This document shows positions 7,502 through 12,541 of a stretch of DNA of 12,541 nt, piece after piece. Each line of letters starts with the position of its first letter. The stretch's first letter is position 1. Both the position numbers and the translations under genes were made by a program. The notes under the pieces are model-generated. The model worked only from the letters and a program-made list of their open reading frames with translations. It was not told the DNA's origin and did not search any database. Source of the DNA: JBDNBY01 sp039767595 (GTDB lineage: Bacteria > Pseudomonadota > Alphaproteobacteria > Rhodobacterales > Rhodobacteraceae); the NCBI GenBank assembly GCA_039767595.1, contig JBDNBY010000109.1:1-12541 (forward strand), given 5' to 3'.

Positions 7502-8656
7502 ATGCCACTTGATACCCCCAAAACGCCCACTGCCCTAATCGTATTGGCCGATGGAACCATTTTTGAGGGGATCGGCTTTGGCGCCTTGGGGGATGTGACG
7601 GCCGAGCTGTGCTTTAACACTGCGATGACCGGCTACCAAGAGATCATGACCGACCCATCGTATGCAGGGCAAATCGTGACATTCACCTTCCCCCATATCG
7701 GGAACACAGGCACAACGCGCGAAGACGACGAAACACAAAACCCAGTCGCCGCCGGCATGGTCACTAAATGGATCCCAACGCAATCCTCGAACTGGCGCAG
7801 CACTCAAGAGCTTGATGCTTGGCTTAAGCAGAATAACCAAATTGCGATTTGCGGTGTGGACACGCGGCGTCTGACCCGTGCGATCCGCGCCCAAGGTGCG
7901 CCGCATGTTGCCCTTGCCCATAGCGCAGACGGCACATTTGATCGCGAAGCGCTGATCGCCAAGGCCAAAGGTTTCGCCGGCCTCGAAGGGCTGGACCTAG
8001 CCAAAGATGTCACCTGCGCCCAGACCTATCACTGGAATGAAATGCGTTGGGCTTGGCCCGAGGGCTATAGCACTCAAACCTCGCCGATCCACAAAGTCGT
8101 CGCGGTTGATTTTGGCGCCAAACGCAATATTTTGCGCGCACTCGCCTCGGCCGGTTGCGATGTCACTGTTGTACCCGCAACGACCACTGCGCAAGAGATC
8201 CTCGCCCATAACCCCGACGGCGTATTCCTGTCGAATGGTCCGGGTGATCCGGCGGCCACGGGCGCCTATGCCGTGCCAATGATCCAAGAAATCCTCACTG
8301 CGGATGTGCCTGTGTTTGGCATTTGCCTTGGGCATCAAATGCTGGCCTTGGCCCTTGGGGCAAAAACGTTGAAAATGAACCACGGCCACCACGGCGCCAA
8401 CCACCCCGTCAAAGAACATGACACGGGCAAAGTTGAAATCACGTCTATGAACCATGGGTTTGCCGTCGATACCGCCTCACTGCCCGAGGGTGTTGAGGAA
8501 ACGCATGTATCCCTCTTTGACGGGTCGAATTGCGGGATCAAAGTGACGGGTCGCCCCGTATTCTCAGTACAGCATCACCCCGAAGCCAGCCCTGGCCCGA
8601 TGGATAGCCTGTATCTGTTTGATCGGTTCGCAGACGCGATGGCCGCGCGCAAATAA
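7502..8656 (+). CDS. carA: Carbamoyl-phosphate synthase small (glutaminase) subunit
   Basis: This 384-aa subunit releases ammonia from glutamine and passes it to CarB to make carbamoyl phosphate for arginine and pyrimidine synthesis. An N-terminal CPSase small-chain domain (~10-140, with NTAMTGYQEIMTDPSYAGQIV and GNTG) is followed by a class I glutamine amidotransferase domain (~197-380). The catalytic triad is in place: C275 in GICLGHQM, H359 and E361 in QHHPEASPGP. The SNGPGDP loop is at 244-250. Length matches E. coli CarA (382). I chose ATG 7502 with GGAG at 7493-7496; an in-frame ATG at 7487 would add five residues. carB does not follow directly, as is often the case in alphaproteobacteria. 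Confidence 0.97.
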   Translation: MPLDTPKTPTALIVLADGTIFEGIGFGALGDVTAELCFNTAMTGYQEIMTDPSYAGQIVTFTFPHIGNTGTTREDDETQNPVAAGMVTKWIPTQSSNWRSTQELDAWLKQNNQIAICGVDTRRLTRAIRAQGAPHVALAHSADGTFDREALIAKAKGFAGLEGLDLAKDVTCAQTYHWNEMRWAWPEGYSTQTSPIHKVVAVDFGAKRNILRALASAGCDVTVVPATTTAQEILAHNPDGVFLSNGPGDPAATGAYAVPMIQEILTADVPVFGICLGHQMLALALGAKTLKMNHGHHGANHPVKEHDTGKVEITSMNHGFAVDTASLPEGVEETHVSLFDGSNCGIKVTGRPVFSVQHHPEASPGPMDSLYLFDRFADAMAARK

Positions 8657-8670
8657 TCCCCCCGAAACCA

Positions 8671-8691
8671 CTGTGCATATTCTGTGGATAA
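8671..8691 (-). promoter_or_regulatory. DnaA-box-like direct repeat
   Basis: TGTGGATAA at 8683-8691 is the exact reverse complement of the canonical DnaA box TTATCCACA. A degenerate copy, TGTGCATAT at 8672-8680, has two mismatches and sits exactly 11 bp away, about one helical turn, as a direct repeat. Both lie in the 105-bp gap between carA and the glycosyltransferase, just upstream of a CtrA-like site. DnaA is known to act as a transcription regulator at such sites. Binding here is inferred from sequence match only. Confidence 0.4.
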
Positions 8692-8703
8692 CCATGGGAT
8701 AAA

Positions 8704-8718
8704 TTAACCCTTGGTTAA
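8704..8718 (+). promoter_or_regulatory. CtrA-type binding site (TTAA-N7-TTAA palindrome)
   Basis: TTAACCCTTGGTTAA is a perfect 6+6 inverted repeat around CTT. It fits both the classical CtrA box TTAA-N7-TTAA and the TTAAC-N5-GTTAA form described for alphaproteobacteria. It lies 43 bp before the ATG at 8762 of the glycosyltransferase gene, a normal position for a CtrA-activated promoter, where the box overlaps the -35 region. It also covers the TTG at 8711, which argues against that codon as a start. Confidence 0.55.
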
Positions 8719-8761
8719 GTATTCTTCGCTACCCTTTAGGGGGGAGATGCGGGGGATAACG

Positions 8762-9889
8762 ATGTTTTTCGCACGACATATTTTTACAGGGGGCCACGGG
8801 GCAACCCAGTTTCCAATTGGGTCACTGCCCTATTGGGCGATTGAACTGGACTATTGCAGTGAAAGCGATGCGCAGCGCGTGGCGCAATATGCGGATCTGT
8901 GGAAAATCAGTTTTTGCACAGTCGCCATTGCCGAAAATGTGCTCAACTGTGATCAAGTGACTGCGCTCTATAGCCTGAGCGAGGATTGCGATGAAGTGGA
9001 CCTTGATGAGGATCCCGTTGATCCCGCATTGATCACCTTGCTACCAGCAGCTGAGGCAAGAGCCTATCGCCTTATTCCATGGCGCAGATGCGGCAATCAT
9101 ATTTACTATGTCACAGATAGTCCGCATCTTTTTGCACAGCTCTATCGGCAAAAATCCTACTTTAGAGCCCATGCTAAAATTGTACTCACGCACCCAGACG
9201 CATGGCAAGAGGCTTTGGCGCGGCATTACGGCACCCCATTGATCCAAGATGCTGAGGCGTCTGTGACTCAGGCCCTGAGCTGTCGCACGCTCTTTGCCAC
9301 GCCGCGTCATACACGGATGTGGGCCATGGGCGTCACGTCCGTTTTGGCGTTCGGCGCTGTGGTGAATTTTGCCTATACACTCACCGCATTGATCACACTG
9401 GCCTTGATCGCAATGCTGGTGATGCAGTCCCTGAAGCTATTGGCACTTTATACCCGCGCACCAACAGCCCATAGCGACATCGCGCCACTGACACCTGAGG
9501 ATAAAAACGAAGTGGATGCACCATGGATTTCGATCATGGTACCGCTCTTTAAAGAAACGGAAATCGCCAAAACGCTATTAACGCGCCTTGAGAGGCTCGA
9601 ATATCCTCGCTCGCGCCTTGATATCATCCTCGTGCTCGAGGCCGAGGATCATCAAACCGCGGGCGTCATTGCACGCACTGACCTGCCTGGTCACATACGC
9701 GCCATTGCCGTGCCGCCTGGTTCTGTCACCACAAAGCCACGGGCTATGAATTATTGCCTCCCCTTTTGCCACGGCGAATACGTCGGCATCTATGACGCCG
9801 AAGATGCCCCCGAGGCCGAGATGTTGTTCAAAGTGGCGCGGCATTTTCGATCCGCCCCCCAGATGTCGCCTGCATTCAAGGCGAGTTGA
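8762..9889 (+). CDS. Glycosyltransferase, N-terminal part (as read in the first frame)
   Basis: If translated without correction this yields 375 aa. Residues ~30-160 resemble the GspE/MshE N-terminal domain found ahead of some bacterial GT2 enzymes (LSEDCDEVDLDEDPVDP..., ITLLPAAEARAYRLIPWR, HIYYVTDSPHLF). This domain binds c-di-GMP in some relatives, but I see no residues that prove it here. Two hydrophobic segments lie at ~187-225. The GT2 fold begins at ~254 (APWISIMVPLFKE) and includes KPRAMNYC and the metal-binding D345-A-E-D348. Residue 366 is the last native one; the final nine (QMSPAFKAS) are out-of-frame. It has no acceptor-side motifs and should be inactive as a transferase, though the N-terminal domain could fold. 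Confidence 0.6.
   Translation: MFFARHIFTGGHGATQFPIGSLPYWAIELDYCSESDAQRVAQYADLWKISFCTVAIAENVLNCDQVTALYSLSEDCDEVDLDEDPVDPALITLLPAAEARAYRLIPWRRCGNHIYYVTDSPHLFAQLYRQKSYFRAHAKIVLTHPDAWQEALARHYGTPLIQDAEASVTQALSCRTLFATPRHTRMWAMGVTSVLAFGAVVNFAYTLTALITLALIAMLVMQSLKLLALYTRAPTAHSDIAPLTPEDKNEVDAPWISIMVPLFKETEIAKTLLTRLERLEYPRSRLDIILVLEAEDHQTAGVIARTDLPGHIRAIAVPPGSVTTKPRAMNYCLPFCHGEYVGIYDAEDAPEAEMLFKVARHFRSAPQMSPAFKAS
9855..9860 (+). repeat. Run of six C at the frameshift point
   Basis: The mononucleotide run joins the two reading frames of the glycosyltransferase. Seven C would give ...RSAPPDVACIQGELTFYN and a single 639-aa frame; six C give a stop 27 nt later. Homopolymer C runs are prone to sequencing miscounts, replication slippage and transcriptional slippage. 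Confidence 0.85.
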
Positions 9890-10680
9890 CCTTTTACAAC
9901 AGCCGTGCAAATTTCCTCGCCAGATGCTTTACCATTGAATATGGCTGCTGGTTTCGACTGATGCTGCCGGCGCTTGATCGATTGCGCCTTGTGATGCCGC
10001 TCGGGGGCACAACACTATTTTTCCGCGCAGATGTCCTGCGGCGCCTTGGCTCTTGGGATGCGTTCAATGTCACCGAGGACGCCGATTTAGGCATTCGATT
10101 GGCGCGGGCTGGCTATCGGACAGAGTTCATCACCACCACGACATATGAAGAGGCCAACAACCGCACCATTCCATGGGTGAAACAGCGTTCGCGGTGGCTC
10201 AAGGGGTATATCATTACCTATATGGTGCACATGAGGCACCCAAAACAGCTCTGGCGTGACCTTGGCACATGGCGGTTTTTAGGGATCCAAATGCTCTTTG
10301 GCACGACTATTTTGCAAATCACGCTCGCTCCTGTGATTTGGTCGCTCTGGGTCTTACCCTTTGGCCTCACGCATCCCAGCACGCACGTGATTGGGGCAAA
10401 TGGCTTGACCTTAATCTTTGCATTCATGATCTTAGCAACGGTGATCGAAGTGCTGACAGGGGTGATCGTCATGTGGCGGGCCCGCAAGTTCCACTTACTT
10501 CCAACGGTATTTTTGATGGTTCTCTATCATCCCTTGCCCACATTCGCGATCATGAAGGCGATCGGCGAATTGGTGCACCGTCCATTTTATTGGGATAAAA
10601 TCGAACATGGCCACAGCGCAGAGGACACCGTCCCATCGGCCGCGCCCGCGATCGCCGCGCGTGATCAGGTGTGCCCCTGA
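9886..10680 (+). CDS. Glycosyltransferase, C-terminal part (second frame)
   Basis: This open frame of up to 264 aa carries the rest of the GT2 enzyme. It has MPLGGTTLFFRADVLRRLGSWD, then T63-E-D65 (catalytic base region), the Q100-RSRW104 motif that grips the product chain, and membrane helices at ~131-160, ~172-197 and ~205-225. The possible TTG start at 9886 overlaps the TGA of the first frame (TTGA), so reinitiation is conceivable, but no Shine-Dalgarno is evident and conserved sequence extends upstream of that codon to the C6 run. This is best read as the tail of the same gene, not as an independent gene. Its 3' end overlaps the opposing GntR gene by 16 bp. Confidence 0.6.
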   Translation: MTFYNSRANFLARCFTIEYGCWFRLMLPALDRLRLVMPLGGTTLFFRADVLRRLGSWDAFNVTEDADLGIRLARAGYRTEFITTTTYEEANNRTIPWVKQRSRWLKGYIITYMVHMRHPKQLWRDLGTWRFLGIQMLFGTTILQITLAPVIWSLWVLPFGLTHPSTHVIGANGLTLIFAFMILATVIEVLTGVIVMWRARKFHLLPTVFLMVLYHPLPTFAIMKAIGELVHRPFYWDKIEHGHSAEDTVPSAAPAIAARDQVCP

Positions 10681-11306
10681 CGCAGACGTGTTTTAAAGGC
10701 GACTGAAATATGATCTTTGAGCGCATCAAACGCAGCCACCTCATCACGTGCGGCGATTGCGGCAACAATCGCAGCATGTTCCTTTAGCGCCAAGACACCC
10801 CGCCCCTCGACCGCCAAAGAGGTCGAGGCCATCAACGCCATCGAGCGGTGCAGCAAATCCAATTGCTGCACTAAAAACCGATTATGCGAGGCGAGGTGGA
10901 TTTGTTTATGGAATCGCTTGTTGGCCCGCGCCAAGGCATTGGGATCATTCAACAATGCCTGATCATCGTCGACCATCTCTTGCAAAACGGACACTTCTTC
11001 GGGGGTGGCATGGCGGGCGGCCAAACGTGCGGCCAATCCCTCTAACTCGGCCCGCACGATGTAAAGCTCGGCCATTTGATTGTGATCCAACGAGGCCACG
11101 ATCAAACTGCGGCCATCGCGCTCGAGCAAAGATTGCGTTTCCAATCGCTGTAGCGCTTCGCGGATTGGCGTCCGAGAGACCCCAAATTTATCTGCTAGCT
11201 CAGACTCGACCAACCGCGCGCCGGGTTTGTACTCTCCTTGATCAATCGCCTCAAGGATCAGTTGATATGCATCCGGCGTGGGTTTCATCTGAGTGTATTC
11301 GGCCAT
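10665..11306 (-). CDS. GntR-family transcriptional regulator, FCD (FadR-like) subfamily
   Basis: This 213-aa DNA-binding protein has an N-terminal winged helix (residues ~8-75, with the GARLVESELADKFGVSRTPIREALQRLE recognition region) and a C-terminal all-helical FCD ligand-binding domain (~85-210). The usual metal/ligand histidines of FCD are visible in ANKRFHKQIHLASHN, LKEHAAIVAAI and LKDHISVAF. FCD regulators mostly sense organic acids or their derivatives and repress adjacent catabolic or transport genes; the ligand is unknown here. I start it at ATG 11306 because AGAGGGG lies 5 nt upstream; the open frame extends to 11390 without support. It overlaps the 3' end of the glycosyltransferase and diverges from the ubiquinone-type hydroxylase. 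Confidence 0.92.
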   Translation of the reverse strand: MAEYTQMKPTPDAYQLILEAIDQGEYKPGARLVESELADKFGVSRTPIREALQRLETQSLLERDGRSLIVASLDHNQMAELYIVRAELEGLAARLAARHATPEEVSVLQEMVDDDQALLNDPNALARANKRFHKQIHLASHNRFLVQQLDLLHRSMALMASTSLAVEGRGVLALKEHAAIVAAIAARDEVAAFDALKDHISVAFKTRLRQGHT

Positions 11307-11356
11307 GGGTGCCCCTCTTGTACTAAAAACGCAAAATTCAGAACTAACCCTACCAT

Positions 11357-11368
11357 TCAGTATACATA
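11357..11368. promoter_or_regulatory. Candidate GntR/FCD operator
   Basis: TCAGTATACATA contains the palindromic GTATAC core seen in operators of many FCD-type GntR regulators, with a better right half (ATACAT) than left half. On the minus strand the same bases include TATACT, a close match to a -10 box, about 55 bp before the regulator's start codon. A repressor bound here would block its own promoter, so autoregulation is plausible. No experimental support. Confidence 0.35.
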
Positions 11369-11402
11369 GATCAAGATCCGCCTGCGGCATTTCGCGCTTT
11401 TG

Positions 11403-11432
11403 TTGGACATCTGTGGCAATTCAACCTACATC
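11403..11432 (+). promoter_or_regulatory. Candidate promoter for the UbiH-family gene
   Basis: TTGGAC at 11403-11408 and TACATC at 11427-11432 are 18 bp apart. Counting about 7 nt from the -10 puts the transcription start on or beside the ATG at 11439. No Shine-Dalgarno precedes that ATG, so a leaderless mRNA would reconcile both facts. The -10 is weak. Confidence 0.3.
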
Positions 11433-11438
11433 TTGCAC

Positions 11439-12541
11439 ATGAAAACAGACAGTTGTGACATCCTCGTTGTGGGCGGCGGTATCGCTGGCCTGATCGCCTC
11501 AAGCGCGGTGGCGCGTGCGGGATATAAAACGATTTGTATTGAGCCTCGCGTGCCGATCACACAAGGGCACGACCCCGAGGCCGACACACGCACCACGGCG
11601 TTTTTAACCAAATCCCTAGATATTTTAGAGCGTGCCGGACTGGGCCCAGAGTTTACACAGAGCGGCACGCCGTTGCAAAAAATGCGCATTGCCGATATTT
11701 CCAAGGCCCCCACAGTCACCCGAGAATTCGACAGCGCAGATATTGATCAACCCTATTTTGGCCTAAACTTTCCAAATTGGCACATCCGCGCCAAGGCACT
11801 GGACGCCCTAGAGGCGTGCCACAACGCGCAATTCATCACAGGCGCGGCCCTAACCGATCTGACCTTGCGCCAAGATGCCGCCGTCGCGCGGCTCAGCAAT
11901 GGCGCCACGGTCCAAGCCAAGTTAATCATCGGGGCAGATGGCCGCCACTCTGCCGTGGCGCGTTTGACCAAAATCGCGATGCGGCCCTATGAATTTGGCC
12001 AATCCGCCCTCACCTTTGCCGTGACGCATGATATCCCACATGAAAATATCTCTACCGAAATCCACCGATCTGGCGGGCCATTTACCTTGGTGCCGCTGCC
12101 TGATTTGGACAACAGACCCAGATCCGCGGTCGTGTGGATGGATGATCACGCCGCCACTCATGCACGCAAAGACCTGAACGTTTCAGAGTTTGAACAGCAG
12201 GCCACCGACCGTTCGGGCCATTTATTTGGCCCGCTGGCCCTGTGTTCGTCGCGCCAAACATGGCCGATTCTATCGCAACTTGCCCAAAGCCTGAGCGCGC
12301 GCCGTGTGGCATTGATCGCCGAGGCGGCCCATGTCATGCCGCCCATTGGGGCGCAGGGGCTGAACACTTCGCTTGCGGATGTTGGCGCGATATTGGATGT
12401 GCTGGGCACCGTCAGTGATCCTGGGGATCCCGCGGCACTGCGGCGCTATCAAAACATGCGTTGGCCCGACATGGCCGCGCGCATGGCAGGGGTCAGCGCC
12501 TTGAACCACGCCTCACAAATTGGCGCGCCGGTCTTGCAACA
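11439..12541 (+). CDS. UbiH/UbiF/Coq6-family FAD-dependent hydroxylase (partial, 3' end outside window)
   Basis: This flavin monooxygenase of the aromatic-ring hydroxylase class probably adds a hydroxyl group to the ubiquinone ring. 367 codons are present and about 30 are missing compared with the usual ~400 aa. Visible parts are the N-terminal FAD-binding Rossmann motif VVGGGIAGL (10-18) followed by E35 as ribose ligand, the R51-containing segment ADTRTTAF, the DG motif IIGADGRHSAVAR (163-175), and the second FAD motif at about 311-327, AEAAHVMPPIGAQGLNTSLAD. In that last motif the usual GDAAH is AEAAH, a Glu-for-Asp variant. Which ring position it hydroxylates (UbiH, UbiF, UbiL or UbiM role) cannot be decided. 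The ATG at 11439 fits the family N-terminus (MKTDSCDILVVGGG), though it lacks a ribosome site. The GntR gene lies divergently upstream. Confidence 0.9.
   Translation, partial: MKTDSCDILVVGGGIAGLIASSAVARAGYKTICIEPRVPITQGHDPEADTRTTAFLTKSLDILERAGLGPEFTQSGTPLQKMRIADISKAPTVTREFDSADIDQPYFGLNFPNWHIRAKALDALEACHNAQFITGAALTDLTLRQDAAVARLSNGATVQAKLIIGADGRHSAVARLTKIAMRPYEFGQSALTFAVTHDIPHENISTEIHRSGGPFTLVPLPDLDNRPRSAVVWMDDHAATHARKDLNVSEFEQQATDRSGHLFGPLALCSSRQTWPILSQLAQSLSARRVALIAEAAHVMPPIGAQGLNTSLADVGAILDVLGTVSDPGDPAALRRYQNMRWPDMAARMAGVSALNHASQIGAPVLQ

Larger units (their letters stand above)
8762..10680 (+). pseudogene. Glycosyltransferase family 2 membrane protein, frameshifted at a C6 run
   Basis: Restored by one extra base, this gene would encode one 639-aa inner-membrane glycosyltransferase: GspE-N-like N-terminal domain, two membrane helices, a GT2 catalytic domain of the cellulose-synthase/hyaluronan-synthase type, and C-terminal membrane helices. 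In the sequence given, the frame breaks in six C at 9855-9860. Up to RSAP the first frame is family-like; from PPDVACIQGELTFYN the family-like sequence continues in the -1 frame. The first frame ends at TGA 9887-9889. The DAED motif lies before the break, TED and QRSRW after it, so neither half should be catalytic alone. No other stop or indel is seen, so the lesion is recent, a sequencing error, or reversible slippage. ATG 8762 is preferred (GGGGG at 8751-8755); ATG 8747 and TTG 8711 are alternatives. Confidence 0.8.

Noticed and set aside
9886..9889. TTGA stop/start overlap as evidence of two separate coupled genes in the glycosyltransferase
   Set aside because: Conserved family sequence (PPDVACIQGE) extends upstream of the TTG to the C6 run, and the catalytic motifs are divided between the halves, so a single broken gene is the better explanation.
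10748..11326. 192-codon plus-strand frame opposite the GntR gene
   Set aside because: It is antisense to a gene with clear winged-helix and FCD domains; the translation is Pro/Arg-rich with no family features.
11426..12509. Several minus-strand open frames opposite the UbiH-family gene
   Set aside because: The plus strand carries a continuous FAD-hydroxylase with all motifs, open to the window end; the minus-strand frames are shadows.

Overview
The window reads as a chromosomal core segment of an alphaproteobacterium, most likely of the Rhodobacterales (Roseobacter/Rhodobacteraceae group). The signs are the gene order (D-Ala-D-Ala carboxypeptidase, tmk, holB, TatD-type nuclease, metallo-beta-lactamase-fold hydrolase), a GatB/YqeY gene divergent from carA, an AEC transporter, a GspE-N/GT2 fusion glycosyltransferase, and a perfect CtrA-type TTAA-N7-TTAA box. 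Base composition looks moderate (around mid-50s % GC by eye) and even throughout. I see no insertion sequence, phage gene, CRISPR array, integrase or other sign of a mobile island.

Layout. (1) 1-370: a tRNA-Ser(UGA) on the minus strand, with two small hairpins beyond its 3' end and divergent promoter candidates upstream. (2) 386-6803, plus strand: a tightly packed run of SPOR-domain lipoprotein, D-alanyl-D-alanine carboxypeptidase, thymidylate kinase (tmk), DNA polymerase III delta-prime (holB), TatD/YcfH-type hydrolase, PhnP-like MBL hydrolase and AEC transporter. Gaps are 31 nt or less, and several joints are start/stop overlaps that imply translational coupling. The run mixes cell-wall trimming, dTTP supply and clamp loading. 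tmk-holB-ycfH is an old conserved core also found in E. coli. (3) 6811-7272, minus: a GatB/YqeY-domain protein, tail to tail with the transporter. (4) 7502-8656, plus: carA, small subunit of carbamoyl phosphate synthetase; carB is not in the window. (5) 8657-10680: a short regulatory region with a DnaA-box-like 9-mer and a 15-bp CtrA-like palindrome, followed by a membrane glycosyltransferase gene that is split in two frames at a run of six C. (6) 10665-11306, minus: a GntR/FCD regulator whose 3' end overlaps the glycosyltransferase by 16 bp. (7) 11439-12541, plus: a UbiH/Coq6-family FAD hydroxylase cut off by the window end.

Most of the window is ordinary housekeeping DNA, and I found no wholly new system. 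The part most worth a second look is 8657-10680. There, cell-cycle-type regulatory sites sit in front of a cellulose-synthase-like glycosyltransferase whose catalytic domain is interrupted at a homopolymer, either by decay, by sequencing error or by reversible slippage.
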